The notes beneath the pieces are model-generated. The model worked only from the letters and a program-made list of their open reading frames with translations. It had not been told where the DNA came from and searched no databases. From a virus: a stretch of 20,523 nt of DNA. The stretch's first letter is position 1, and each line of letters opens with the position of its first letter. The position numbers and the translations under genes were made by a program. This document shows, in pieces, positions 1 to 9,542 of the stretch. The stretch is from positions 1 through 20,523 of IMG/VR virus record IMGVR_UViG_3300044949_001905. The stretch is one strand, 5' to 3'.

Positions 1-1
1 C

Positions 2-1867
2 CGGGCGCAAAAGGCAGGAGACCAGGTTACCTTCACCTTTAAAGGTGTACAGACTCAGACTAAGTTCACCAATGAGGCAATCAGAGAGTACATTCTTAGC
101 CTTGGCGATTACGAAGGTGTAGCCGGGGCAGCAGCTGCTGTGTCTGGTACTCTGGGAGGTCAGGTCAATAACTTAGGCGATGCATGGGATGGCTTTCTTA
201 ACAAGATAGGCACATTGCTGAAGCCTGTTTTAACTAATGCTCTAAACACAACATCGCAATTTATGGATGACATAAATGCTTTGTTTAACAATGCTAAAAC
301 CGGAGCAGAAAAAATGGCTGCTGAAGAGTTATCGGTTTATGAATTGGCAAAAGATAATGCCATGAAAATGACCGATGCCCAACTTGAGGCAAAAATTAAA
401 GCTACTGATCAAGAAATTAAAATATTAACCAAGAAAAAAGTTGATTATGAAAAATTTATAGCTGACTCAGATGATGCATCATTGGCTGCGAGTTATCAGA
501 AACTAATTGATAACATCAATATGGAGATAGCTGCTTACAATGGTGGTAATGCAGCATTTAAAGAGCAACAGCAATTAAGAATTGATAATGCAGCTAAGAC
601 AGCCAAACAACTGGCTGATTTTGAAAAGCAAAGGGAGGCAGATGCTGAAAAAGCAAGAAAAGCTGCCGAGAAAGCAGAGAAGGAGCGAGTGGCTGCTGAA
701 AAGCAGAACTTCCAAGACCGCATGCAACTTCTTAACCTGGAGAAAGAGCAGCGCAAGTTATTGGGTGAGCTAAGAGGTGACCCTACTGCTGCACTTGCTG
801 CCGAAAAAATTTATGAACAGCAGGTTTATGACCTTAAAAAAGAGTTTTTAGAGAAGAAAATTGGTCTTAAACAAATTGAAGTAGACAATGCTGAGCTATC
901 AGCCAAGGCATCAGCAAAGGCTTATGAGGATGCGGTTGAGAAGGAAAAGTTAACAGCCATATCATTGACTGACTTTTTAGCCAAAGAGAATGCCAAGAGA
1001 GAAGAGGATGACAAAAAATTATTTGACTCTCGATTGGCAGCAATGAAAAAATTCGTTTCTCAATACGAGAGTACTTATAAAGATGCAATTGATAAGGAAG
1101 TTAAAAAATATAAGGAAGCAGAGGAAATTAAAGCAGCATCCATTGAGTTAGGCAATCAATTAGCAGCCGGAGCATTCAATTTATACTCCCAATCAATAGA
1201 TAGGGAGATAACTTTATTAAATAAAAGGGCAAATGCAGAAATAGCTTTAGCTGATGGCAACGAGCAAAAGATAGCAGAAATCAATGCCAGGAGAGAGCAA
1301 AAGCAGGCCGAACTTCAGCGCAAGCAATTTGAAGCTGAGAGAGCAGCAGCCATTGCCAGAGTAGTTTTTGAAACTGCTGCCATCATAGCTAAGTGGTCAA
1401 GTAACCCTGTGACACTACCACTTGCTGCTATTACCTTAGCTGCTCAGGCTGCCCAGATTGGATTCATATTTGCTCAGAAAGTACCTGAATTTGCTGAGGG
1501 TACAAAAGGCAAGCCATTTGAAGGAGGTCTGGCAATGGTTGGTGAGAAAGGTGTGGAGAAGGTAGTAACCAAGTCAGGCAAGGTTTACTTCACTCCACCG
1601 ACAGCTACCCTGGTTGACCTGCCCAAAGGCTCTCAGGTTATCCCTAATTCCAGCCTAAGCAAGCAGGAGGTGTTCTGGGCTAATCGCCTTTCCGGAGGAC
1701 AGACAACAGCCAATCCAATGGTAGGCAAGCTGGATGAATTAGGCAGCATTTTAAAGTCTCTGCCCATCACTCAACTTAATATGGATGAGCGAGGATTTGA
1801 GAAGTATATTCGCACCGAGCGAAGGACTACAAAGATTTTGAACAACAGGTTCAGAAGTTCGCAATAG
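2..1867 (+). CDS. Tail tape measure protein, 3' part (partial)
   Basis: The reading frame is open from the first bases of the window, so the gene begins upstream; 621 residues are visible. A GTG at position 140 is in frame, but conserved-looking coding sequence precedes it, so it is not taken as the start. Early residues contain a glycine/alanine stretch followed by LGDAWDGFLNKIG, typical of the end of the TP901-type tape measure core. Next comes a long charged Lys/Glu/Ala coiled-coil region, then a hydrophobic Ala/Ile-rich segment around nt 1330-1490, then a Gly-rich C-terminal part with KGKPFEGGLAMVGEKG and LPKGSQVIPN, common near the ends of tape measure proteins. Tape measures set tail length and pass into the host envelope during DNA ejection. 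A strong terminator follows directly. Family assignment is by recognition of sequence style. Confidence 0.85.
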   Translation, partial: RAQKAGDQVTFTFKGVQTQTKFTNEAIREYILSLGDYEGVAGAAAAVSGTLGGQVNNLGDAWDGFLNKIGTLLKPVLTNALNTTSQFMDDINALFNNAKTGAEKMAAEELSVYELAKDNAMKMTDAQLEAKIKATDQEIKILTKKKVDYEKFIADSDDASLAASYQKLIDNINMEIAAYNGGNAAFKEQQQLRIDNAAKTAKQLADFEKQREADAEKARKAAEKAEKERVAAEKQNFQDRMQLLNLEKEQRKLLGELRGDPTAALAAEKIYEQQVYDLKKEFLEKKIGLKQIEVDNAELSAKASAKAYEDAVEKEKLTAISLTDFLAKENAKREEDDKKLFDSRLAAMKKFVSQYESTYKDAIDKEVKKYKEAEEIKAASIELGNQLAAGAFNLYSQSIDREITLLNKRANAEIALADGNEQKIAEINARREQKQAELQRKQFEAERAAAIARVVFETAAIIAKWSSNPVTLPLAAITLAAQAAQIGFIFAQKVPEFAEGTKGKPFEGGLAMVGEKGVEKVVTKSGKVYFTPPTATLVDLPKGSQVIPNSSLSKQEVFWANRLSGGQTTANPMVGKLDELGSILKSLPITQLNMDERGFEKYIRTERRTTKILNNRFRSSQ

Positions 1868-1903
1868 TCATAGGTACTTTTATTGGTTTAGATCAAGTGA
1901 AAC

Positions 1904-1934
1904 AGCCCTTGCGATGCAGGGGCTTTTTCTTTTT
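1904..1934 (+). terminator. Intrinsic terminator after the tape measure gene
   Basis: A 9-bp stem is visible: AGCCCTTGC (1904-1912) pairs fully with GCAGGGGCT (1916-1924), allowing one G-T pair, around a GAT loop. It is followed directly by TTTTCTTTTT. This is a textbook Rho-independent terminator and should end or attenuate the tape measure transcript before the gene starting at 1946. Confidence 0.85.
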
Positions 1935-1941
1935 ACCTTTG
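1934..1941 (+). promoter_or_regulatory. Possible Bacteroidota -7 box (TACCTTTG)
   Basis: TACCTTTG matches the Bacteroidota -7 consensus TAnnTTTG exactly and lies just past the terminator T-tract, 4 nt before the ATG at 1946. A TTG at 1909-1911 is a loose -33 candidate, but the spacing is a little long and it lies inside the terminator stem. If used, the transcript would be leaderless or nearly so. A chance match is possible. Confidence 0.3.
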
Positions 1942-1945
1942 CTAC

Positions 1946-4222
1946 ATGGCAAATTGGAAGTTTTACCTTGATGGCAATGAAGTAGAAGAACCCATAGGCT
2001 GGGATGCCATTGAGTTCACTGCTATCCGGATGGAGAGTCATGGCATTGACCAGCCATTCAGCACCGAATTAAAGTTTTATAATAAGGGAGCAAAATATAT
2101 CAAGGCCATCTATGACCAGTACTTCATTAATCAGCCGATTGCCATAACCATTACCTCAGATGTAGGCTACAATAATGCTCCCTGGCAGTTTGATGGCTTT
2201 CTCAACATGGCAATCTATCAAGAGCATAATGTCTGCGACACTGATAGCTGGGAGATAACTGTTGGCATTATTGATGACAACTTCAGGGAGGAGTTCAAAG
2301 CCAGGCAGGATGTAGAGATTGACCTGACCAGCACAACGGATTTGAATGACAATGCTATATCAGCCATTAGTCAAAAGGAGATCAGGCTGCACAGGCAAGA
2401 CTTGTACCTTCAGGCTAATGGCAAGAACTTAGATGACTACACTAACACTATTAGCAACACAGCCGGGCCAGCATTACAGACATTCATTCTTGCCCCTACC
2501 TTCTGGCAGCAATCTGACTTTACTCAGGAGTTTGGAAGCACTCCTAATACTAATGTCATTTTTTTTACGGGAGCTGGCAACCTTGGTAATAGCCCGATAT
2601 TTATCAATAATGGCACTACATCAAGGACATTTACCTACACAATTACTATCCATTGGAGAGCGGAGAGTACTGGGCCAAATCCATCCATATATAACCTACT
2701 GCTTCTTCAGCTTAATGGCAATATTCCAGAACCGTATCCACCAAGTATAGGTCTGCATACTGCAACACTTAATCCTGGTGATGTTGAGGTCATTAATACT
2801 ACCTACACAGGAACGGTAACCATTGCCACAGGCATTAAATTATCTCTTCTTTTTTTACCGGATTTGGCAATTGGGGGAGCGACTGAAATAACTCTATACA
2901 AGGGCTACACAATAACTTTGGAGGAGGTCAACTCAGGAGAGTATGCCTCCACAGCCAATTGCCTGACCATTGAGCAATGGCTCAGGAGGAGCATCTATGT
3001 AATGACTGGCAGCAACAATAAGCTGCTGTCTGATTGCTTTAGTGAGGCTGATGATGGCTGTTACTGGAACAATGCCCTGACCAATGGCCTGAGATTAAGG
3101 CAGGCAGATGGTCAGAATGGACTTGGCGCATTAAGGACAAGCTGGAAAGCCATCTTTGAAGACCTTGACAAAATCTTTTGCCTTGGATGGGCATTTGAGT
3201 GGACTGGATCAGAGTGGAAAATCAGAGTTGAGCCAAGGGAGTACTTTTACCAGAACTCAATTAGTTCGACCTTTTTTAATGTCGGTGAAGTAACCCAGAT
3301 GGCTAAGGTTGACATGTTAATGAACAACATCACCCTTGGCTTTACCGACACATGGAAAAACATACAGCTTTCTGGAGTCTTTGCCATACACACTGACCGC
3401 AATTACTTTGTTGCTAACCGGGCAATGGCTGAAAACTCAACAGCAAAGCTGGACATGAGAACAAACATCATCGGAGAAGGTTATGCAATTGAGTTCAGCA
3501 GAAGGCTATCCGGCATAACATTTGGCGGTGCTACTTCAGATAGGCCAAATGACTATGAGACATTCATCATCTGGCTGACCAGAGCAGAGGTGACATTAGA
3601 CAACATTGAAGGTACTTGCTTCAATCTGCCTCAGGAGACAGGCACAGTTACCTTTGCTCCTGGAGAAATCAGCATGCCATCCAGCTTCATTGCCTTCAGT
3701 AGCTCACCATTAGAAAACCTTTACAACATCTGGCACACACCGGCACGAATTGCACTCAGGTGGTGGAAGGTGCTTGGCATGCACACCTTTGGACTCACAA
3801 ATCCACAGCTTCAGTTTCAAGTAGGCCAGTATCAGACCGGCTATTACTCCCAGATCAATGACAGCACCGAACCTTGCCAGCAGTATCTAATTGATGACCC
3901 ACTTTATGAAAATGTCAGCCCAAGACCGGATGTGCTTAGGGATGGAGAAAAGGAGTACTTATTTAAGCCGATAGGCATTGAGTTTAGCTATCCACAAAGT
4001 CTCTGCGATTTCTTAACTTTGAGCCAAGATGAGCAGTACCGGAAAGTCAGGCTCACCTCTGGTAGCTTGGATGTTCAAGGGTTTATCACCGAGGCCACCA
4101 ATCAGCCAGAGGATGCTTCCGGAGGTACAACTAAATTCACTCTGCTGATGTCAGCACAGGATGCCCTTGAAGGAGGTGCTTTCTCAGATGGCTTCAGCGA
4201 TGGCTTCGACATAGATGGCTAA
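1946..4222 (+). CDS. Large tail/baseplate structural protein (758 aa)
   Basis: This is the first gene after the tape measure, the place where siphophage-type genomes encode distal tail and tail-associated (baseplate hub) proteins. The N-terminal 120 residues are rich in aromatic residues and beta strand-like (FYLDGNEVEEPIGWDAIEF), as in tail-tip proteins. The middle third (about residues 190-330) is Thr/Asn/Gly-rich and looks like an inserted beta-sandwich. A block near nt 3140-3250 (EDLDKIFCLGWAFEWTG) resembles the hub or phage late-control region of Bacteroidota phage tails. The end is a short Gly/Asp/Ser repeat (FSDGFSDGFDIDG). No catalytic motif is visible. The stop overlaps the next start by 8 nt (ATGGCTAA), so translation is probably coupled. 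The tail role rests on context; the precise name is not certain. Confidence 0.6.
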   Translation: MANWKFYLDGNEVEEPIGWDAIEFTAIRMESHGIDQPFSTELKFYNKGAKYIKAIYDQYFINQPIAITITSDVGYNNAPWQFDGFLNMAIYQEHNVCDTDSWEITVGIIDDNFREEFKARQDVEIDLTSTTDLNDNAISAISQKEIRLHRQDLYLQANGKNLDDYTNTISNTAGPALQTFILAPTFWQQSDFTQEFGSTPNTNVIFFTGAGNLGNSPIFINNGTTSRTFTYTITIHWRAESTGPNPSIYNLLLLQLNGNIPEPYPPSIGLHTATLNPGDVEVINTTYTGTVTIATGIKLSLLFLPDLAIGGATEITLYKGYTITLEEVNSGEYASTANCLTIEQWLRRSIYVMTGSNNKLLSDCFSEADDGCYWNNALTNGLRLRQADGQNGLGALRTSWKAIFEDLDKIFCLGWAFEWTGSEWKIRVEPREYFYQNSISSTFFNVGEVTQMAKVDMLMNNITLGFTDTWKNIQLSGVFAIHTDRNYFVANRAMAENSTAKLDMRTNIIGEGYAIEFSRRLSGITFGGATSDRPNDYETFIIWLTRAEVTLDNIEGTCFNLPQETGTVTFAPGEISMPSSFIAFSSSPLENLYNIWHTPARIALRWWKVLGMHTFGLTNPQLQFQVGQYQTGYYSQINDSTEPCQQYLIDDPLYENVSPRPDVLRDGEKEYLFKPIGIEFSYPQSLCDFLTLSQDEQYRKVRLTSGSLDVQGFITEATNQPEDASGGTTKFTLLMSAQDALEGGAFSDGFSDGFDIDG

Positions 4223-5867
4223 CATAACCAGGGCATCATTAGATGCCAATGCACTAACTAACTTCCCGGACAATAACACTAACTTCATCACACCTGCACT
4301 ACTCAGGGCATGGCTTGATGATGCTGTGGATAGCTTTGTCACCCAGAAGGACAAGAGTACTCTGGAGAATGCGATCTATGAGAATGAGGGAAGTGCATTA
4401 ACTGCTGCTGCAACTATTAATCTGGCAAATGCATCGGGCAACTATCTGCACATAACCGGAGCATTCAATGGTGTAAATTCATTTGGCATTTGTCCGGCAG
4501 GGGCAAGGTTTATCCTGGTCTTCGATGGGGTATGTACCTTGACTGACTCAGCAACTCTTGTGTTGCCCGGAGGCTCAGACATCACTACTGCTGCCGGAGA
4601 CTGTGCCATGCTTGTCTCTGAAGGCTCAGGAAGTTGGCGCATGGTTGGCTTTTTCCCAATCTCTGGAGGAGGGGGAGGAGGAGACATTACAGCGGTAACT
4701 GCCGGAACTGGATTAAGTGGAGGAGGCACAAGTGGAGCAGTTACTTTGAACCTGGCTAATACTGCTGTCACTCCTAATAGTTATACCAATGCCAACATAA
4801 CCGTTGATCAACAAGGCAGAATCACAGCAGCCTCAAGTGGTACATCAGGAGGTGTGCCAGGGGGAGCAGACACAGAGGTTCAATACAACAATGCCGGAGC
4901 ATTCGGAGGCATTCCTGAACTCACTTATTCAGGTGGATTTGTGCAGATTGAAACACCTAAGATAGGCACAGGCAATGGCAATGGACATCTTCATATTCAC
5001 TCTGCCAACTCTGCGCCTACTGGGATAACCAACTACCTAACTACATGGTGGGAGAAGGCTACCAGAGTACTTGGATTTAGATCAGAGACTGACACCCATG
5101 AGACCTACATCCAACTAACTGCGCCTACTGCGGATAGAACTATTACTCTTCCTGATGCATCTGGCAATGTGGTTATTGACACTACTGTGCCTTCATTTAG
5201 CAATGGAACAAGTGCCGGAGAAATTAGACTTCTTGAACCTTCAGGAAGTGGAACTCAATCGGTAGGAATCAAGGCTCAGGCAATGGGTTCTAATTATGAT
5301 CTAACATTGCCAGTTAATGCAGGTACAAGTGGTCAGGTTTTGCAGACTAATGGTTCGGGATTATTAAGTTGGACAAGAAATGGTGGCACTATTAATGCAT
5401 CATATCTATTAGACACCACAGAAACTCAGGCAACCGGAACTGCTGAAACAATTAATAAGACTCTCTTAATTCCTGCGAATACATTTTCTGCACAAACTTC
5501 TTTTAAAATTATTGTAAGAATTAGAAAAGACAATCCTGGATTTAATGTAGTAGCTACCAGAATTTACATTGGAACAAACCCGGCAAGCATTGTGGGGGCA
5601 TTTAACTTAGGATTGTGGAATTTTGTAGCAGCATTAGCTTATAATGCTACAATAATGGAAAGAAGTGTTTTAATTATTAACCCAACAACACAAACCCAAT
5701 ATAATTTACCACAAAATGGCACAACAGCAATTACCGATGTAATTAATGGAACGAATACTATCTCTGCCATAGATTGGACAGTCAGTCAATATATAATTGT
5801 AACAACTGCATCAAGTGCAGCAACATACTCAGCATTTATTAGGTCAATTCAAATAATCCCACAATAA
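4215..5867 (+). CDS. Tail fibre / receptor-binding protein (550 aa)
   Basis: The sequence has tail fibre style. An N-terminal attachment-like part (about 1-150) is followed by a run of six glycines near residue 152. Low-complexity Gly/Thr/Ser repeats come next (ITAVTAGTGLSGGGTSG, VTPNSYTNANITVDQQGRI), and then segments common in phage fibre shafts (LPDASGNVVID, LPVNAGTSGQVLQTNGSGLLSW). From about residue 390 the C-terminal 160 residues change character: Ile/Asn-rich, beta-like, and encoded by much more AT-rich DNA. This is the usual place for a receptor-binding tip. The start overlaps the previous stop by 8 nt, and the next gene begins 1 nt after the stop. The role in host recognition is inferred from type and position. 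Confidence 0.75.
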   Translation: MANITRASLDANALTNFPDNNTNFITPALLRAWLDDAVDSFVTQKDKSTLENAIYENEGSALTAAATINLANASGNYLHITGAFNGVNSFGICPAGARFILVFDGVCTLTDSATLVLPGGSDITTAAGDCAMLVSEGSGSWRMVGFFPISGGGGGGDITAVTAGTGLSGGGTSGAVTLNLANTAVTPNSYTNANITVDQQGRITAASSGTSGGVPGGADTEVQYNNAGAFGGIPELTYSGGFVQIETPKIGTGNGNGHLHIHSANSAPTGITNYLTTWWEKATRVLGFRSETDTHETYIQLTAPTADRTITLPDASGNVVIDTTVPSFSNGTSAGEIRLLEPSGSGTQSVGIKAQAMGSNYDLTLPVNAGTSGQVLQTNGSGLLSWTRNGGTINASYLLDTTETQATGTAETINKTLLIPANTFSAQTSFKIIVRIRKDNPGFNVVATRIYIGTNPASIVGAFNLGLWNFVAALAYNATIMERSVLIINPTTQTQYNLPQNGTTAITDVINGTNTISAIDWTVSQYIIVTTASSAATYSAFIRSIQIIPQ

Positions 5868-5868
5868 T

Positions 5869-6084
5869 ATGTTAGAACTAATTTTTGATAATCAATTGTT
5901 ATTATTTAATGGATTAGAATACAATGTCATTGATTTACAACATAGTTCTGATGAAGTGGTTTTGACAACGATTCAAAATGATATTTACTATTCGGTTATA
6001 GCTTTAGTTGCTAATCAGGTAACTATTAATGGAGTTCTTCAGACATCGACACAGATGATAATTGACACATTGAGCAATGGCTAA
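5869..6084 (+). CDS. Small AT-rich orphan after tail fibre (71 aa)
   Basis: I do not recognise this protein. It is 71 residues, acidic and rich in Ile/Leu/Val/Asn, with no clear membrane segment, Cys cluster or catalytic motif. It starts 1 nt after the tail fibre stop, and its own stop overlaps the next ATG in the 8-nt string ATGGCTAA, so it is translated within the tail block. Its base composition matches the AT-rich tip of the fibre gene rather than the other neighbours, which suggests tip and orphan arrived together. A small gene next to a fibre tip is often a fibre assembly chaperone or a second tip subunit. That is a positional guess only. Confidence 0.65.
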   Translation: MLELIFDNQLLLFNGLEYNVIDLQHSSDEVVLTTIQNDIYYSVIALVANQVTINGVLQTSTQMIIDTLSNG

Positions 6085-8638
6085 TCCACATCCATTTTAC
6101 CGATTTAGCAAAGCATGGAATGCCGGATTTTACCCGGATAACCAGATCATGTCTGACCTTCTCAATGAAATCAGGAATGACTTGGTTACTTATGTTGCTA
6201 CTAACCCTTGGTCAGGCAAAACCATAAATCAATGGTATAACCTGGTCAAGCAATTCATAAACACTTACACCCAGTCACCCTATTTCGGTGAGTTTGATTT
6301 TACCATTCAAAAAATAAGCGACATCCCCAATTGGGAGTATAACATTAACATCTTTAACCCTGACCTTACGGCTACAACAGCAGGTCAGGTAATTACCATC
6401 AATGGGTTTTTTAACAACACCACACAGCAGGTAGTTAATGCTAATGTCAATGCCTTTACTCCGGGTCTTTTTTTCCCGATTGGGGTTGACTTTACATTAG
6501 TAGAGCAAGAGGTTAAGGCAAGAGAGGCATTAAAAATTGTTGATCTAAATGGGTCTGCTTTTTTCCCTCCTGTATATTCACTTAACCAGACAACCAATGT
6601 TGCTACATCTGCACTTGCCAGAGCAAGAGACTTGCAACTTGTAAATGGAGTAGTAAGTAGATTTCCTGCCGATAATTTGCCTTATCAAAATCAAAGGCTA
6701 TTTGAATTGCCTCAGTTGGATGGAGATGATACCTACATTATCAGCATTATGGAGCGCATCATTCAGGCATCCATTGGTGATACTGATTATACCACTTCCG
6801 TACTGGCTACTTATAATAGTTTCACCATGCCGGATGGATGGGTAAAGTCAGTTAACTATCCTTCATTCACTACTTACGAAAGAGTTCAATTTAATTTTGT
6901 AAATGCCTCCAGAAGGAAGTTTATTTTGGTAGGCAGACTGGATGGCAATTGGCTTTGGCAGAGATTTGTCTCTGATGAATTTGCAAATCCGGTTTACAAT
7001 TTTTTAAGTGCCTACACCGAAACAAATGCATTGCCTTATTATCCACTTCAGGCAGGAAGATGGCTTTATAATGATGACACATTTGACTTTGAATTTGTAG
7101 AGTTTACTTCAGGCTGCTATGTCTCTGAGGAGTTCTATGCTATGCCGGCCAAGCCAGGAGACCAATTCCAGTTTAATGTCTGGGATGCCAACATGCTTGG
7201 TGTTGACTCTGCATTAGTTGGGTTGTTTGAGCAGGATGGAACATTCATTCAGCAGATAGGTACGGCAATTAGACCGACATCTATAACCTGTGAGTCAGCT
7301 TGTCAATATGCATTCAGCTATGTATTGACAGCTGAAAATGTAGAGGCTTACCTTGATGCAATAAATAATGCTATTCCCTCATCTCTCTTTGATCCTCCGG
7401 TAAATTTTAAATGGACAATTGAAAGTGATGAGCCTGGAATTATTGGTGTTGGTAGCTTTCTTTTAATTTTTGGCTTACCCGAATTGACCATGAGCAGCAT
7501 CACTGCCATTGCATCAGCATTTGGCATAGTGATAACGGAGGAGGATGGCAATTATACATTCACCTACACTGCTTCTAATTTACCATGTGGATTTGATTAC
7601 ACATTTAACAATGAATTGTCTGGTGGTGTAAATGATGAGCTATTTACAACTGAGCCTTACACTTGTGTGTGCAGCACAATTGATGCTGAACAGTTGCAAG
7701 CATCGGTTACAATTCCAAGCAAGCAAGGGTGTTACCGGATTGGTTTATATAATGAGCCTACCATTACACCGCCAACAGGAACTTGTGAATTAACCTTCAA
7801 TTACTTTCTGAGTGGATTGATTGAATTAAACACAATGAATGAGGACTATCCTGGAGAGTTTCTAACATTTGCGTTATTCGATGGGACAAATTACTCTCAG
7901 GTCTATCAATGCCCAACACCTTTCCCAATTGCGCCAATTGATTTGATTACTACTGTTGTTGACTTTGGGAATAGCATACCTGGTATGACTGTTGATTATA
8001 GTGAACCTCTGAATGATTTTACTTTCACATGGGTAGTTACGGTTGATTGTGGTCAAGAATATAGAATGCAATCAGGAGTTACGGATGCTGAAGACAATTG
8101 GAATTTTCTATGGTTTGCAACCGAGTATCAACCGTGCGAATGCCCTCCTGAAACAGAGACCTCTTTTGAGCTATACAGCCTGAGCAACATCATTAACATT
8201 GATGCCTCTGATTGCTTTAGTACAATGATTGAGTTTTGGCAGGATTCAGACTCAATTGCCCAAGGCTTTGAATACTTTAATGGCTGGAAGCAGAGAGTTC
8301 GCATTGGTCTTAATGGTGGAGGAGAAAAGCCGGTGATAGAAGAAAGCCTATACAGACAATCTAATGGGGTACATAGAAGACCCCAGAATAAACAGGATTT
8401 ATCCATAGATTTGCATACAGATTTCTTTGACTTGGATACACAATTAGCGATGACCGATGCCACCCGGTATCCTTACTTTATTTGGGAAGGGAAGTCAATC
8501 TTTGTTCGGGGAGATGTTGAGGTTGCCACCACTCAGGATTTCACCAATCAAAGCTCATTTGAAATTTTATCACAAATGAAATTTCAGGCACTCATTCAGG
8601 GCTTTCAGCCCAGGAACTCAAGTTGCTTAACTTGCTAA
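6077..8638 (+). CDS. Large virion structural protein with duplicated Cys-bearing region (853 aa)
   Basis: No named family is recognised. The N-terminal part begins with aromatic-rich sequence (PHPFYRFSKAWNAGFYPDNQ) resembling tail-associated proteins. The central part holds a degenerate internal repeat with a period of about 155 residues. Residues 492-532 (YTFTYTASNLPCGFDYTF ... YTCVC) align with 647-689 (FTFTWVVTVDCGQEYRM ... QPCECP), each ending in a CxC pair, and each copy is preceded by a Cys-containing FxYxL strand. The C-terminal 120 residues (VHRRPQNKQDLSIDLHTDFF onward) look like a separate domain ending in SSCLTC. It lies between the fibre gene and another structural gene and is probably an adsorption or tail-tip component. 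The paired cysteines might form disulphides or bind metal. Confidence 0.6.
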   Translation: MANPHPFYRFSKAWNAGFYPDNQIMSDLLNEIRNDLVTYVATNPWSGKTINQWYNLVKQFINTYTQSPYFGEFDFTIQKISDIPNWEYNINIFNPDLTATTAGQVITINGFFNNTTQQVVNANVNAFTPGLFFPIGVDFTLVEQEVKAREALKIVDLNGSAFFPPVYSLNQTTNVATSALARARDLQLVNGVVSRFPADNLPYQNQRLFELPQLDGDDTYIISIMERIIQASIGDTDYTTSVLATYNSFTMPDGWVKSVNYPSFTTYERVQFNFVNASRRKFILVGRLDGNWLWQRFVSDEFANPVYNFLSAYTETNALPYYPLQAGRWLYNDDTFDFEFVEFTSGCYVSEEFYAMPAKPGDQFQFNVWDANMLGVDSALVGLFEQDGTFIQQIGTAIRPTSITCESACQYAFSYVLTAENVEAYLDAINNAIPSSLFDPPVNFKWTIESDEPGIIGVGSFLLIFGLPELTMSSITAIASAFGIVITEEDGNYTFTYTASNLPCGFDYTFNNELSGGVNDELFTTEPYTCVCSTIDAEQLQASVTIPSKQGCYRIGLYNEPTITPPTGTCELTFNYFLSGLIELNTMNEDYPGEFLTFALFDGTNYSQVYQCPTPFPIAPIDLITTVVDFGNSIPGMTVDYSEPLNDFTFTWVVTVDCGQEYRMQSGVTDAEDNWNFLWFATEYQPCECPPETETSFELYSLSNIINIDASDCFSTMIEFWQDSDSIAQGFEYFNGWKQRVRIGLNGGGEKPVIEESLYRQSNGVHRRPQNKQDLSIDLHTDFFDLDTQLAMTDATRYPYFIWEGKSIFVRGDVEVATTQDFTNQSSFEILSQMKFQALIQGFQPRNSSCLTC

Positions 8639-8644
8639 AAAACA

Positions 8645-9532
8645 ATGTCAATATTTTCATTAACATGCCCCGATGTAGGGTGCTATCAGAATTTTCTCTG
8701 TGACCCAGAGTTTCAGAATAAGATCGTGGCGGTGGCTTATGTTCGTAAGTCTGCTGCCCTCACTGCCAACGAGAAGTCTACCGCTGACCTCTGGATAGCT
8801 GCTCTTTATGACCGCTATCTGAATGGAGAGGCTTACCTTGTGTTTAACACTTCTGGTGAAAAGCCAAGGCCTGAAACTGCAACCACTGCTGGCAGAGGTA
8901 TGCAGAACACTAAGGCTCTTGCAAAGACACACACTGTCAATTATCAGGACATGCAGGGTGTTGTTCAGAACAATGTTCAGTTCTACAATGACATCCTTGC
9001 TACTGCTCAGAACTTCGACTTTTACTACTTCACACCTGGTCGCATCTGGGATGCCTCAGGTTATTATGTAACAGTAATCGGTGATCCAGTAGTAACTGCT
9101 GACCTGAACACCTACCAGATGGCTGAAGTATCAGTAAACTGGGTGAGCAAGGTCAATCCTCTGCCTTATGAGTTTGACACTGACACCTTCCTGGAGGGGC
9201 TGTACTACATCATCTCGATGCAGGGTGGATCAGATTACCAAGGATTCAACTGGACATCACTTTGCTCTGAAGGTACTGAAGAGGCTTTATTCGCAGCAGT
9301 GCTGAATGTAGGTGCTATCTCAGGCGCACCAGCATTAACATGGTCAATTGAACAGCTTGATGGCAGTGATGACATCAATGACATTGTTCTGACAATGGAA
9401 TCATCTACCGGCACTCTTAACTGGGTGAATACTGCCAATGGCACATACATCTTTATGGTTACTGTTACCAATGAGTATGGATGCGTTTTTGGTCAGCAGG
9501 AAGTTACTTTGACCGTCAATTGCGGAGGCTAA
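8645..9532 (+). CDS. Virion structural protein with C-terminal Ig-like domain (295 aa)
   Basis: Residues 1-200 form a compact, mixed-composition domain with four Cys in the first 25 residues or so and a strand-rich end (GDPVVTADLNTYQMAEVSVNW, about 146-166) that resembles tail-tube or tail-assembly proteins. Residues 215-295 read as a putative Ig/cadherin-like (He_PIG-type) domain: PALTWSIEQLDG, then SSTGTLNWVNTANGTYIF, then MVTVTNEYGCVFGQQEVTLT. Ig-like add-ons are common on phage surface proteins and are thought to aid weak binding to cell surfaces or mucus. It sits 6 nt after the 853-aa gene and 10 nt before the portal gene, at the tail/head junction of the map. Tail tube, decoration or neck protein are all possible; I prefer a tail-tube-like role with low confidence. 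Confidence 0.5.
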   Translation: MSIFSLTCPDVGCYQNFLCDPEFQNKIVAVAYVRKSAALTANEKSTADLWIAALYDRYLNGEAYLVFNTSGEKPRPETATTAGRGMQNTKALAKTHTVNYQDMQGVVQNNVQFYNDILATAQNFDFYYFTPGRIWDASGYYVTVIGDPVVTADLNTYQMAEVSVNWVSKVNPLPYEFDTDTFLEGLYYIISMQGGSDYQGFNWTSLCSEGTEEALFAAVLNVGAISGAPALTWSIEQLDGSDDINDIVLTMESSTGTLNWVNTANGTYIFMVTVTNEYGCVFGQQEVTLTVNCGG

Positions 9533-9542
9533 TTAAGTAAAC

